Shown: positions 52,832-62,210 of the stretch, piece after piece
Layout of the letters: every line of letters begins with the position of its first letter
Position numbering within the stretch: position 1 is the first letter of the stretch
Assembly (NCBI GenBank): GCA_031400505.1
Contig: JANNPZ010000092.1
Span: 46,427-110,426, forward strand
Reading direction: 5' to 3'
Length of the DNA stretch: 64,000 nt
DNA from: JAIYDJ01 sp031400505
GTDB taxonomy: Bacteria > Pseudomonadota > Alphaproteobacteria > Rhodobacterales > Rhodobacteraceae
Made by a program: the position numbers and the translations under genes
The notes under the pieces: generated by a model
What the model saw: the letters and a program-made list of their open reading frames with translations, nothing else
The model's database searches: none
Told to the model about the DNA's origin: nothing

Positions 52832-53785
52832 TCAGTTGCCGTCCTTGAATTCCAGCCCCATCTCGGTATAGCGCTCGGGCTCTTCCAGCCAGTTCGGGCG
52901 CACCTTGACTTGCAAAAACAGATGCACCGGGCGACCCAGAAACTCCATGATCTCGACCCGCGCCGCCTGCCCGATGCTTTTGATCGTCTCGCCCTTGTTG
53001 CCAAGAACAATCCCTTTATGCCCGTCGCGCATCACATAGATGATCTGGTCGATCCGGGTCGAACCATCGGTTTTATCCTCCCAGTTTTCCGTCTCGACGG
53101 TCAACTGATAGGGCAGTTCTTCATGCAGCCGCAGCGTCAGCTTTTCGCGGGTGGTTTCCGCGGCAATCATCCGCATCGGCAGATCGGCGATCTGATCCTC
53201 GGGGTAGAACCACGCGCCCTCCGGCACCTGACCCGCCAGCCACTGTTTCAGCTTGTCGACGCCGTAACCTTTTTCGGCCGAAATCATGAACGTCTCGGCA
53301 AAGGGAAATGCCTCGTTCGCGGCTTGCGCCAGAGCCAGCAGAACCTCGGATTTGACCCGGTCGATCTTGTTGATCGCCAGTGCCACCGGCTGACCCTGCG
53401 GGATACGGTCGCGCATGCTGTCGATGATCGCGGCCACCCCGTCGGTCAACCCGCGATGCGCCTCGATCAGCAGCACGATGATGTCGGCATCCGCCGCCCC
53501 ACCCCAGGCCGCCGCCACCATCGCCCGGTCCAGCCTGCGGCGCGGACGAAAGAGGCCCGGTGTGTCGACGAACACGATCTGGCTTTGGCCCTGCATCGCC
53601 ACACCCCGGATACGGGCGCGGGTGGTCTGAACCTTGTGCGTGACGATCGAGACCTTGGCCCCGACCATCTTGTTCAGCAGCGTCGATTTGCCCGCGTTGG
53701 GTTCCCCGATCAGCGCCACGAACCCCGCCCGGTTGCCGTCCGCCCGCCCGCCTTGCATGTCGTCCGGGCCCAGATCATCAGTCAT
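52832..53785 (-). CDS. era: GTPase Era
   Basis: A 317-residue GTPase needed for 16S rRNA maturation and 30S assembly. G1 is GEPNAGKST (residues 27–35), G3 VDTPGLF, G4 NKID. The C-terminal KH domain contains VMRDGHKGIVLGNKGETIK. The start at 53785 overlaps rnc by eight bases. A roughly 20-residue N-terminal extension is common in the group. Confidence 0.97.
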   Translation of the reverse strand: MTDDLGPDDMQGGRADGNRAGFVALIGEPNAGKSTLLNKMVGAKVSIVTHKVQTTRARIRGVAMQGQSQIVFVDTPGLFRPRRRLDRAMVAAAWGGAADADIIVLLIEAHRGLTDGVAAIIDSMRDRIPQGQPVALAINKIDRVKSEVLLALAQAANEAFPFAETFMISAEKGYGVDKLKQWLAGQVPEGAWFYPEDQIADLPMRMIAAETTREKLTLRLHEELPYQLTVETENWEDKTDGSTRIDQIIYVMRDGHKGIVLGNKGETIKSIGQAARVEIMEFLGRPVHLFLQVKVRPNWLEEPERYTEMGLEFKDGN

Positions 53786-54467
53786 GTGTCGCCTCCATCC
53801 GGGACAGAAGCGCCCGCGCCGCCTGTTGTTCGGCCACCCGCTTGGACCCGGCACGGGCGGTTTCGGCATGGCCGTTGTCCAGCGTCACCGTCACGGTGAA
53901 GATGGGCTGGTGGTCGGGGCCGCTGCGGTCGGTTTCTGTATAGGCGGGCGGCGGCATGCCCCTGCCCTGCGCCCATTCCTGCAAGCTGGTCTTGGCATCG
54001 CGGGCATCTTGCGCCACCGCACCGACCCTGTCACCCCACAACTGCAGCACCAGCGCGCGGGCGACATCGTAGCCTGCATCCTGATAGACGGCGGCAATCA
54101 GGGCCTCCATCGCATCCCCAAGCAGCGCCTCTTTGCGCCGCCCGCCCGACATCATCTCGGACCGACCGAGTTTCAGGACCTCGCCCAAGCCGCAATCGCG
54201 CGCCACATCGGCACAGGTTTCCTTGCGCACCAAGGCGTTATAGCGGGGCGCAAGCTGGCCTTCGGTCGCCCCCGGATCGGCAGTCAGCAGCGCTTCGGCC
54301 ATCACGAGGCCCAGCACGCGGTCGCCCAGAAACTCCAGCCGCTGGTTGTCGGGTCGCGTGTCAGACGAGATCGACGCATGCGTGACCGCGCGCAGGAGCA
54401 GTTCGGGCTGCCGGAAAACATGCCCGATGCGGCCCGAAAAGGCCTGAAGATCCGCCGAAAGCCTCAC
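53778..54467 (-). CDS. rnc: ribonuclease III
   Basis: A 229-residue double-strand-specific RNase. The signature RLEFLGDRVLGL has Glu45 and Asp49. LLGDAMEALIAAVYQDAG gives the other acidic pair. A dsRNA-binding domain fills the last 75 residues. The GTG start at 54467 overlaps the lepB stop (GTGA). Confidence 0.97.
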   Translation of the reverse strand: MRLSADLQAFSGRIGHVFRQPELLLRAVTHASISSDTRPDNQRLEFLGDRVLGLVMAEALLTADPGATEGQLAPRYNALVRKETCADVARDCGLGEVLKLGRSEMMSGGRRKEALLGDAMEALIAAVYQDAGYDVARALVLQLWGDRVGAVAQDARDAKTSLQEWAQGRGMPPPAYTETDRSGPDHQPIFTVTVTLDNGHAETARAGSKRVAEQQAARALLSRMEATHD

Positions 54468-55252
54468 TCAACCGCCTTGAAGAACCGGTCGGCGCGCCAG
54501 GTCCAGACATAGAACAACCGCCGCCCTGCCGCCGAAAAGATGATCCGGTCAGCGCGGCCGATCAGGTATTCGGCGGGCACGAAGCCAACGCCACCGGCGG
54601 CCTGACTATAGCGGCTGTCCTGCGAATTGTCGCGGTTGTCACCCATGAAGAAGTATTTGCCATCGGGGACGGTGAACACGTCGGTATTGTCGCCATAGCC
54701 GTTCGTGTCGATGTTCAGCACGGCATGGGTGGTCCCGCCCGGCAGCGTTTCCGTGCTGCGCGTCTTGGTGCACAGCCCGCCTTCGCCGACCGGGCCGTTT
54801 TCACACCGCGGACGGTTGGACATCGGCCCCTGCGCCTCCATCACCTCTTCGAACACGCCGTCAGGGGATTGCAGCGCGGGCGTGCCGTTGATCGACACGA
54901 CGCCATCGGTCATCTGGATTGTATCTCCTGGCAGGCCGATCAACCGCTTGATGAAATCTTGCCCATTCACCGGGTGGCGGAACACTACCACATCGCCACG
55001 TTCGGGTTCCGATGCGAAAATCCGTCCGGTGATCGGGCAAAGCGAAAAGGGACACGAGTGTTTTGAATAGCCATAGGCCATCTTGTTGACGAACAGGAAA
55101 TCCCCGATCAGCAGGGTATCCTTCATCGACTCCGACGGGATCCAGAACGGCTGAAACAGCAGCGTGCGGAAGGCCCCCGCGATCAACAAGGCATACACGA
55201 CGGTCTTGACGGTTTCGACGATGCCGCCTTCGGATTTCGACTTCGCAGCCAT
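54464..55252 (-). CDS. lepB: signal peptidase I
   Basis: A 262-residue inner-membrane peptidase. A membrane anchor lies at about residues 14–34. The catalytic Ser42 is in IPSESMKDTL and the general-base Lys102 in DFIKRLIGLPGD. GDNRDNSQDSRY is the box E motif. It cleaves signal peptides of exported proteins. It overlaps rnc and lies 53 bases after acpS. Confidence 0.97.
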   Translation of the reverse strand: MAAKSKSEGGIVETVKTVVYALLIAGAFRTLLFQPFWIPSESMKDTLLIGDFLFVNKMAYGYSKHSCPFSLCPITGRIFASEPERGDVVVFRHPVNGQDFIKRLIGLPGDTIQMTDGVVSINGTPALQSPDGVFEEVMEAQGPMSNRPRCENGPVGEGGLCTKTRSTETLPGGTTHAVLNIDTNGYGDNTDVFTVPDGKYFFMGDNRDNSQDSRYSQAAGGVGFVPAEYLIGRADRIIFSAAGRRLFYVWTWRADRFFKAVE

Positions 55253-55305
55253 GGGGGTGCTTTCCGGTTGGTTCGTGGGCTACATGCGCGGGGCGAGGCG
55301 GGGAG

Positions 55306-55731
55306 TCAAGTTTGCCCCGGCATTGCGGGGGCGATTGAGCGGGCTTCGATCACGACAAAGGCCTGCGCCCAAGGGGCATCGTCGGTCAGGGTCACATGGA
55401 TCACGGCCAGGTGATCGGGCGGCGTCATCTGGGCCAGCCTGTCGGCGGCCCATCCCGTCAGATGCATCACGGGTTGACCGGTTGGAAGGTTCGACACCGC
55501 CATGTCCTTCCACGCGATGCCCATGCGCAACCCGGTGCCCAGCGCCTTGGAACACGCTTCCTTGGCGGCCCAGCGTTTGGCATATGTGGCGGCGATGTTG
55601 CGCGGTCGGCTGTTGGCCCTGGCCTGTTCGCAGTCGGTGAACACGCGGGCCAGGAAACGGTTGCCGAACCGGGCAAGCGTCGCCTCGATCCGGTCAATGT
55701 TGCAAAGATCAGAGCCGATCCCGAGGATCAT
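55306..55731 (-). CDS. acpS: holo-[acyl-carrier-protein] synthase
   Basis: A 141-residue phosphopantetheinyl transferase. GIGSDLCNIDRI supplies the first metal Asp (Asp8) and RWAAKEACSKALGTG the Glu. It activates ACP for fatty-acid synthesis. The ATG overlaps the pdxJ stop. Confidence 0.95.
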   Translation of the reverse strand: MILGIGSDLCNIDRIEATLARFGNRFLARVFTDCEQARANSRPRNIAATYAKRWAAKEACSKALGTGLRMGIAWKDMAVSNLPTGQPVMHLTGWAADRLAQMTPPDHLAVIHVTLTDDAPWAQAFVVIEARSIAPAMPGQT

Positions 55732-56486
55732 CCGGCGGGTTTCCGCGCCTCGTCCATCAGGCGGCGCATATCCTCGATGGCGGCACCCAGCCCGCGAAAC
55801 ACTGCTTCGCCAATCAGGAAATGCCCGATGTTCAGCTCCATCAGTTCCGGGATTGCGGCAATCGCCGCCACGTTGTCATAGGTCAGCCCGTGCCCTGCGT
55901 GCACTTCAAGGCCCAGCGAATGGGCGAACGCGGCGCCTTTGCCCAGGGCTGCCAGTTCCGACACGGCGGCCTCTGCAGCGCCTTCGGCGTGCAAGTCAGA
56001 GTAGTGGCCAGTGTGCAGTTCCACCACTGCGGCACCGATGCGGGCCGATGCCTCGATCTGACGGGGGTCGTGGCTGATGAACATCGACACGCGCGCCCCG
56101 AATTCGCGCAACGGCGCGATGAAGTCCGCCAACCGGTTGTCGTCGCCTGCAACGTCCAGCCCGCCTTCGGTGGTGCGTTCCTCGCGCTTTTCGGGCACCA
56201 GGCACACTGCGTGCGGGCGATGGCGCAGGATGATCGCCTGCATTTCCGCCGTCGCGGCACATTCAAAGTTCAAAGGCACCCGGATTCCGGCCATCAGCGC
56301 CTCGATGTCGGCATCGCGGATGTGGCGGCGGTCTTCGCGCAAATGGGCAGTGATGCCGTCGGCACCAGCCGCCTCTGCCAGCAACGCCGCGCGCAGCGGA
56401 TCGGGCCAGGCAACGCCACGTGCGTTGCGCAAGGTCGCCACGTGGTCGATGTTCACGCCAAGCCGCAGTTTTCCAAGGGGGGTCAT
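55728..56486 (-). CDS. pdxJ: pyridoxine 5'-phosphate synthase
   Basis: A 252-residue TIM-barrel enzyme of the DXP-dependent vitamin B6 route. LGVNIDHVATLRNARG, ITAHLREDRRHI and EVHAGHGLTYDNV are hallmarks. It joins 1-deoxyxylulose phosphate and amino-acetone phosphate. It overlaps acpS by four bases. Confidence 0.96.
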   Translation of the reverse strand: MTPLGKLRLGVNIDHVATLRNARGVAWPDPLRAALLAEAAGADGITAHLREDRRHIRDADIEALMAGIRVPLNFECAATAEMQAIILRHRPHAVCLVPEKREERTTEGGLDVAGDDNRLADFIAPLREFGARVSMFISHDPRQIEASARIGAAVVELHTGHYSDLHAEGAAEAAVSELAALGKGAAFAHSLGLEVHAGHGLTYDNVAAIAAIPELMELNIGHFLIGEAVFRGLGAAIEDMRRLMDEARKPAG

Positions 56487-56518
56487 CGGGATACCTTGCT
56501 TTCTTTGCCAAGTGCAGT

Positions 56519-57226
56519 TTACGCGGTCGGCGCGCCGCCGTCATCGTCGGTCTTTGTCGCAGCGCCAAGCCTCGCCGCTTCTTCTCGTTGCTTGACCTCC
56601 AGCACCGCCGCCTTGATCCTGCGCCGTTTTTCCACGGCATCGCGCAACTTGTTGGCCCGTAGATTCTGATAGGCATGCACAAGCGGGATGGTCAGATAAT
56701 ACGACCCAAGGGCAAACACCAACCCGGGCAGGATTGAACCGACCAAATAGGGAAAATAGATCGTCTGCCAGAAATTCACCAACCCGCCCCACTGTGCAGG
56801 GGCATCGGAAAAGATCGCAAGGAAGTTTGCCCACAACTCGTAGCCGGCCCGGCCGAATGCGTCACCGATCATGCGCGGCGTCAGCGGCACCTTGATCCCC
56901 AGCATCCAATGACCCAATTCGAGGCAACCCACCGCGATAAACGGTGTGGTCAGCGGGTTTGATGCAAACGTGCACAACACAGCCGCAAGGATATTGCCGC
57001 GCATCACCCATGCCAGCATCGCAGCAGCAATCATCTGCACGCCGAACAGGGGCGGAAAGTTAATGAAGACGCCAGCGAACACCCCGCGCGCCACTTTGTG
57101 GGGCGCATCCGGCAACCGGCGCATGCGATGCACGAAATACTGCGTCGCCCGGCGAAACCCGCCGTCCGGATAGATCATCTGCCGGGCCGCATGCAGCCAG
57201 GTCCGGGGTGTGCGACGCTTGAACAT
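56519..57226 (-). CDS. DUF2062 membrane protein
   Basis: A 235-residue protein with a DUF2062 core. GVFAGVFINFPPLFGVQMIA, NPLTTPF and the late membrane segment LVGSILPGLVFALGSYYLTI are typical. The basic C-terminal tail (NKLRDAVEKRRRIKAAVLEV) may form a coiled helix. The function is unknown, and the conserved place between rsh and pdxJ is usual in these bacteria. Start ATG at 57226, not the earlier codon. Confidence 0.9.
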   Translation of the reverse strand: MFKRRTPRTWLHAARQMIYPDGGFRRATQYFVHRMRRLPDAPHKVARGVFAGVFINFPPLFGVQMIAAAMLAWVMRGNILAAVLCTFASNPLTTPFIAVGCLELGHWMLGIKVPLTPRMIGDAFGRAGYELWANFLAIFSDAPAQWGGLVNFWQTIYFPYLVGSILPGLVFALGSYYLTIPLVHAYQNLRANKLRDAVEKRRRIKAAVLEVKQREEAARLGAATKTDDDGGAPTA

Positions 57227-57259
57227 GGTTAGGCGGCCGGTTCCTTCCAAGTCGCGAAA

Positions 57260-59377
57260 TCAGGGCTTCCGCGTGACATCCCGATAGCGCGAAACCTGCG
57301 CAACATCACTTTCAGCTTCTAGCGCCGTCATGACCATGTGCAAGTGTTCCACGTCGCGCAGATCGACATCAATCACCAGACGGTAGAAATCCGGCTTGCG
57401 TTCGGTGAATTGCAGATCCGAGATGTTCGCGCGCTGTTGACCGATCAGGGTGCAGACCCGCCCCAACACGCCAGCGTCGTTGGAAATGGTGATTTCCAGA
57501 CTGATCGTATGCACCGCCGCGTGCCGCCCGGCATGCCAGTGCAAATCAACCCAGCGGGCCGGCTTTTCCTCGAATTCTTCCAGCGCGGGGCAGTCGATGG
57601 CATGCACGATCACGCCGCGTTTGGGGTAGGTGATGCCAACGATTCGCTCACCCGGCACCGGCTGGCAGCAGTCGGCGCGGCGAAAGTTCTGATCGGCGGT
57701 CAGTCCGACGACAGGGCGTTTTGCGTCAACCTCTTCGGCCTTTGACAGCGCAAGTTCGGGGTACAACGTTTCGATCACCCGGCGCGCAGTGATTTCGGCC
57801 GATCCCAGCCGCGCCAGCAAGTCGTTTTCATCGGCAATGCCAAGCATCTTGGCGGCCGTGCGCAGGGCCTTGTCCGAAACCTTGCGACCCACGTGATCAA
57901 AGGCCACCCGAGCAAGTTCAGCGCCAAGCTTGACGAACCGCCCGCGATCCTCTTCGCGCAAGCTGCGCCGGATCGCGGCCTTCGCGCGTCCGGTGGTCAC
58001 GATATCAATCCACGAAGCTTGCGGGCGCTGGCCTTCGGCCGTGATGATCTCGACCGACTGGCCGTTTTTCAACCGGGTCCACAGCGGCACACGGATGCCG
58101 TCGATCTTGGCCGAAACGCAGGAATTGCCGATTCGGGTGTGGATGGCATAGGCGTAGTCCAGCGGCGTCGCCCCGCGCGGCAACTGAATGACATCGCCCT
58201 TTGGGGTAAAGCAGAACACCTGATCGGTGAACATCTCAAGCTTCACGTTTTCCATGAAGTCGGCGTTGTCTTCGTCGTCCAGCCTGTCGGTCACTGCGGC
58301 GATCCATTTTGCAGGATCGACGGCGAACGGGTTCTGCGCCCGCACGCCTTCGCGGTAAGACCAGTGGGCCGCAACCCCGGCTTCGGCCACTTCGTGCATC
58401 TGGCGCGTTCTGATCTGCACCTCGACCCGCTTGCCGTCGCGGCCCGAAACCGTGGTGTGAATACTGCGGTAGCCGTTGGATTTCGGCTGGCTGATGTAGT
58501 CCTTGAACCGCCCCGGGACCGCGCGCCAGCGTTGGTGGATCACCCCGAGGATGCGATAGCAATCCGCCACATCGCTTGTGATGATGCGAAAGCCGTAAAT
58601 GTCGGACAACCGCGAAAACGCGAGGTCCTTTTCCTGCATCTTGCGCCAGATCGAATAGGGTTTCTTGGCGCGGCCAAAAACATCGGCTTCGATCCTGGCC
58701 CTTTCCAGTTCCGTGTGGATATCAGCGGTGATCTTGGGCACCACGTCGCCTGCCTCGCGTTGCAGGGTAATGAAGCGGCGGATGATCGAGTTCCGTGCTT
58801 CGGGGTTCAGAACCTTGAAGGACAGATCCTCAAGCTCGTCGCGCATCCACTGCATACCCATGCGACCGGCAAGCGGGGCGTAAATCTCCATCGTCTCGCG
58901 GGCTTTTTGCGCCTGTTTTTCAGGGGCCATGCTGCGGATCGTGCGCATGTTGTGCAAACGATCCGCCAGCTTGACCAGAATGACCCGCAAATCCCGCGAC
59001 ATTGCCATGAACAGTTTGCGAAAGTTTTCGGCCTGCTTCGACTCCGCAGATGACAATTGCAGGTTGGTCAGCTTGGTGACGCCATCCACCAGTTCCGCAA
59101 CCTCTTCGCCGAACATCCGCGAGACTTCGGTGTAGGTTGACTTGGTATCCTCGATGGTGTCGTGCAGCAGTGCGGTGACGATGGTTGCGTCGTCAAGGTG
59201 CTGCTCAGTCAGGATAGCTGCCACCGCGACCGGGTGGGTAAAATACGGCTCGCCGGATTTGCGAAACTGACCGTCATGCATCTGCATCCCGTAAGCGTAG
59301 GCCTGCCGGATCAGGGTTTGATTGCTGCGCGGGTTGTAGTTGTGAACAAGCGCAATCAGGTCTTCGACTTCCATCAT
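57260..59377 (-). CDS. bifunctional (p)ppGpp synthetase/hydrolase Rsh
   Basis: A 705-residue alarmone enzyme. Order: HD hydrolase (YFTHPVAVAAIL, ALLHDTIEDT), synthetase (KDLAFSRLSDIYGFRIIT, YRSIHTTV), TGS (FTPKGDVIQLPRGATPLDYA) and C-terminal ACT (LEITISNDAGVLGRVCTLI). The intact HDxxED motif suggests working hydrolase activity. Two ATGs (59377 and 59374) compete. Upstream lies a divergent VPLPA-CTERM gene instead of the rpoZ often found here. Confidence 0.96.
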   Translation of the reverse strand: MMEVEDLIALVHNYNPRSNQTLIRQAYAYGMQMHDGQFRKSGEPYFTHPVAVAAILTEQHLDDATIVTALLHDTIEDTKSTYTEVSRMFGEEVAELVDGVTKLTNLQLSSAESKQAENFRKLFMAMSRDLRVILVKLADRLHNMRTIRSMAPEKQAQKARETMEIYAPLAGRMGMQWMRDELEDLSFKVLNPEARNSIIRRFITLQREAGDVVPKITADIHTELERARIEADVFGRAKKPYSIWRKMQEKDLAFSRLSDIYGFRIITSDVADCYRILGVIHQRWRAVPGRFKDYISQPKSNGYRSIHTTVSGRDGKRVEVQIRTRQMHEVAEAGVAAHWSYREGVRAQNPFAVDPAKWIAAVTDRLDDEDNADFMENVKLEMFTDQVFCFTPKGDVIQLPRGATPLDYAYAIHTRIGNSCVSAKIDGIRVPLWTRLKNGQSVEIITAEGQRPQASWIDIVTTGRAKAAIRRSLREEDRGRFVKLGAELARVAFDHVGRKVSDKALRTAAKMLGIADENDLLARLGSAEITARRVIETLYPELALSKAEEVDAKRPVVGLTADQNFRRADCCQPVPGERIVGITYPKRGVIVHAIDCPALEEFEEKPARWVDLHWHAGRHAAVHTISLEITISNDAGVLGRVCTLIGQQRANISDLQFTERKPDFYRLVIDVDLRDVEHLHMVMTALEAESDVAQVSRYRDVTRKP

Positions 59378-59662
59378 CCGTACGCTGCCAGACAGTGCGC
59401 CATGCCGCAAGGCCGCACAACGACGCTTCGGGCACGAGGCTGGCTACAAACGAACAAGACAACAGACAGTCCCAGCGCAATCTCCTTTTCCGTTGGATCA
59501 AACCCGACGAGACAAACAGACATACCCGCCCGCGAACCCGGGGACAAGAATGACGCGAATAGCGTGAATAATTCGTGGGGCCAAAGCGTAACCCTGATGT
59601 CCCTGCGATGCATCGGGGTCTGCCAATGTCACCCTAACCACGTCCCCAGAAAGGTTTTTGCC

Positions 59663-60325
59663 ATGCGCCTGTTTCGTTCCGCCACTGCCATCGCCGCCAA
59701 TGCCATCACCGCCGCGGTCCTTGCTCTCGGCTCGCAATCCGCGTCGGCCGCCACTGTTTCGATTTTGCAAAACCCGTTGCCCACCTCGCTGACCGTCAAT
59801 CTGAACGACTCCACACGGCAAGTTGATTCCACTGCCGAACTCAAACTGCCGTCCTTCGACATCGCCAGCGACACCTTCCTGATTGACCTCGCTGCGTTTG
59901 GCCTGGCCGGTCCGATCAGTTTTCTCAACAGCCTGTCCTCCGGCCTGACGGACGGTATCAATGTCATTGTGTTGCAAGACAGTGACAACGACGCCAACCC
60001 GGCGACGGCCTTCAATGCAGGTGTCGCGGCGAACGTGATCGCGTCTGCCCTGACCGAAGATGCCGCGGGCTTCTTTGTGTATTTCAATTCGGTTCTGGGC
60101 GTGAACCGTCTTGTGTTTTCGACCAATCTGAACGTCAACACGGCAGATCTTGCGATCCTGGCGCGGATCGAAAATCCGACTGGTGCTGATGCTATCGCGG
60201 CGTTGCCTGGTTTTACGCAGCGAAATTTTGACGCGGTGGCACCGGTGCCCCTACCAGCCGGGCTGCCGCTTTTGCTGGCTGCTTTGGCTGGCCTGGGGCT
60301 GGTTCGCCGACGCACCCGCACGTGA
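59663..60325 (+). CDS. exported protein with VPLPA-CTERM anchor
   Basis: A 220-residue secreted protein. A signal peptide ends near residue 29 (GSQSASAA). The C-terminus has VPLPAGLPLLLAALAGLGLV followed by RRRTRT. This is the tripartite VPLPA-CTERM signal handled by an exosortase (XrtD-like) in exopolysaccharide-making alphaproteobacteria. The body is acidic and Asn/Asp-rich without a known fold. AAAGG precedes the ATG at 59663. A strong hairpin follows. No exosortase gene is visible here. Confidence 0.85.
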   Translation: MRLFRSATAIAANAITAAVLALGSQSASAATVSILQNPLPTSLTVNLNDSTRQVDSTAELKLPSFDIASDTFLIDLAAFGLAGPISFLNSLSSGLTDGINVIVLQDSDNDANPATAFNAGVAANVIASALTEDAAGFFVYFNSVLGVNRLVFSTNLNVNTADLAILARIENPTGADAIAALPGFTQRNFDAVAPVPLPAGLPLLLAALAGLGLVRRRTRT

Positions 60326-60363
60326 CGCCAACGCGACCCGCGTGAACGCGCCAACATCGAGAT

Positions 60364-60401
60364 GCGGGCGGGCAGAGACCTTGACGCCTCTGCCCGCCCG
60401 C
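60364..60401. terminator. 14-bp hairpin between the VPLPA gene and the sigma gene
   Basis: GCGGGCGGGCAGAG (60364–60377) pairs perfectly with CTCTGCCCGCCCGC (60388–60401) around a ten-base loop. A T-rich tail is missing, so it may be a strong terminator or an attenuator before the sigma gene. Confidence 0.65.
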
Positions 60402-60435
60402 ACTTATGACTTGGGCAATCAGCTAAAAGGACTTT

Positions 60436-60954
60436 GTGCGCCTGATGCGCCAAGCCGACCTGCAGCGGGACGTGATCGCCTTGCTGCCGCGCCTGCGGCG
60501 GTTTGCGCGCAGCCTTACCCAGAACGTGTCGGACGCCGACGATCTGCTGCAAGAAACCTGCGCCATCGCAATTTCGCGGGCGCATCAGTTTCAGATCGGT
60601 CGACGGCTGGACGCTTGGATTTTCACGATCATGCGCAACCAATGGGTCAACACGCACCGAAAGGCGATCGTGCGTCAGGGTGCGGGTACGGTCGACGTGA
60701 CCGAGGCCCCCGAACATCAGCACTCCGATGATGGGGCGGCGTTGCTGGAGGCGAGATACGTGACGGATGCCATCCTGTCCTTGCCCGACGGCTTGACCAG
60801 TGTGATCGTGCTTGTCAGCATCGAGGGCTATTCCTATCAGGAAGCCGCTGACATTCTGGGCATCCCGGTCGGAACCGTGATGAGCCGTATGAGCCGGGCC
60901 AGACAGCAGATCGCAACTGCTCTTGGCGTCGTACGTCAGGGGGCACCGCGATGA
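60436..60954 (+). CDS. ECF-type RNA polymerase sigma factor
   Basis: A 172-residue group IV sigma factor. Region 2 is seen as ARSLTQNVSDADDLLQETCA and AWIFTIMRNQWVNTHRK. Region 4 is SIEGYSYQEAADILGIPVGT followed by VMSRMSRARQQI. It begins at GTG 60436 with AAAAGG upstream (ATG 60445 alternative). The overlapping anti-sigma gene shows that activity is controlled. Its target genes are not known, and the upstream VPLPA gene is an obvious candidate. Confidence 0.93.
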   Translation: MRLMRQADLQRDVIALLPRLRRFARSLTQNVSDADDLLQETCAIAISRAHQFQIGRRLDAWIFTIMRNQWVNTHRKAIVRQGAGTVDVTEAPEHQHSDDGAALLEARYVTDAILSLPDGLTSVIVLVSIEGYSYQEAADILGIPVGTVMSRMSRARQQIATALGVVRQGAPR

Positions 60955-61703
60955 CAGTCAGCGACGAACAGTTGAGCGCATTTCTCGACCGCGAATTGCC
61001 CGCCGACCGGATGCGGGACATAGATGCACTGCTGGCCGTCGACCCCGATCTGTGTGACCGGTTGGCAGCATTGCGCGGTGCCGATGCATTTGCAGCCCGT
61101 CGCCTGGCAGCGTTGCTAGAGGAACCGGTGCCGCTTGCCCTGGCCCGCGCCATTGCCGCAAAGCAAGGGCGGTCTTGGGCCGGATCGGCATCGGTCGGCT
61201 GGTCCGCAGTTGCCGGCGCCGCCGCAGGCGCGCTGGTTGCGAGCGCGCTTTTCATGATCGCGCTGCCGACCGCCCCCGCAGTCCGCACCTGGACCGACGA
61301 AATCGCGGACTACCATCGTGTCTACGCAAAAGAGGACCGTCATCTGGTAGAGGTCGGGCCAGAAGAATCCGACCATGTTCGCGCCTGGCTGGGAGCAAGG
61401 ATTGGACGCGCATTTGCGATACCCGACCTTTCCGAACATGGGCTTAGCTATCGGGGCGCTCGACTGCTGGTTGCATCGGGCGCGCCCGTGGCGCAACTGG
61501 TTTACACGCTGCAAGACAGTTCGGTCTTTGCGCTGTGCCTGACCCCGCGACCGGATCAACCGGATCAACAGCCCAATACAGCGCGCCTTGACGAATTCGA
61601 CGCCGTCACCCTGCGCCAGGCGGGAACGGCGATCGTGCTATTGGGCCCGGCAGGCAGATTGGACCTGCAATCGGTCTGGCAGACAGCCGAACACCAGCTT
61701 TAG
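60951..61703 (+). CDS. membrane-anchored anti-sigma factor (RsiW/ChrR-like style)
   Basis: A 250-residue protein whose N-terminus (SDEQLSAFLDRELPADRMRDID) fits the anti-sigma helical domain. It has no zinc HxxxCxxC motif. A membrane span lies at about residues 83–104. The periplasmic part is of DUF-type beta character. It overlaps the sigma gene by four bases and would hold that sigma until an envelope signal. Confidence 0.88.
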   Translation: MTVSDEQLSAFLDRELPADRMRDIDALLAVDPDLCDRLAALRGADAFAARRLAALLEEPVPLALARAIAAKQGRSWAGSASVGWSAVAGAAAGALVASALFMIALPTAPAVRTWTDEIADYHRVYAKEDRHLVEVGPEESDHVRAWLGARIGRAFAIPDLSEHGLSYRGARLLVASGAPVAQLVYTLQDSSVFALCLTPRPDQPDQQPNTARLDEFDAVTLRQAGTAIVLLGPAGRLDLQSVWQTAEHQL

Positions 61704-61788
61704 CCCCATGTCGTGCCAACAGAGCGATGGCCGCGACACGACCTATGCTCTGATCCGACCGGTGTTGTGCAGCAATTGCTTGCGCAGA

Positions 61789-62142
61789 TCAGTTATCACC
61801 CTGCGCTTCCATCAGCGCGCGCAGCAGCTTTTCTTCCGACATGTCGTCCTGCATCGGACGGTCAATCTCGCCCGACATCAGAAGCGCCATCTGGTCTTCC
61901 TCGGGTTCGTCAACTTCGATCTGGGTTTGATGGCTTTCGATCATCCGCTCGTTCAGCGCCATCGCGGGTTGGGTTTCATCGGCAATTTCGCGCAAAGCGA
62001 CGACCGGGTTCTTATCGTTGTCACGATCAACCGTAGCGGGCGAACCTGCCTGGATTTCGCGGGCGCGATGCGCCGCAAGCATCACCAGGTCAAACCGGTT
62101 CGGAACCTTGTCAACGCAATCTTCAACCGTCACGCGGGCCAT
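61789..62142 (-). CDS. rpoZ: RNA polymerase omega subunit
   Basis: A 117-residue omega subunit. MARVTVEDCVDKVPNRFDLV and AAHRAREIQAG are invariant blocks. The acidic C-terminal tail (DEPEEDQMALLMSGE) is typical of alphaproteobacteria. The start is the ATG at 62142, and longer frames upstream are spurious. It is convergent with the anti-sigma gene. Confidence 0.96.
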   Translation of the reverse strand: MARVTVEDCVDKVPNRFDLVMLAAHRAREIQAGSPATVDRDNDKNPVVALREIADETQPAMALNERMIESHQTQIEVDEPEEDQMALLMSGEIDRPMQDDMSEEKLLRALMEAQGDN

Positions 62143-62210
62143 GGACGTCTCCAGTAAAGGTAAATCACAAGCGCGTTCTTGTACGGGGGATGCCCGAACT
62201 TGACAAGCGC

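Noticed and set aside
57893..59053. Plus-strand open frame inside rsh
   Set aside because: It is the antisense of a conserved enzyme, with no start signal or family match.
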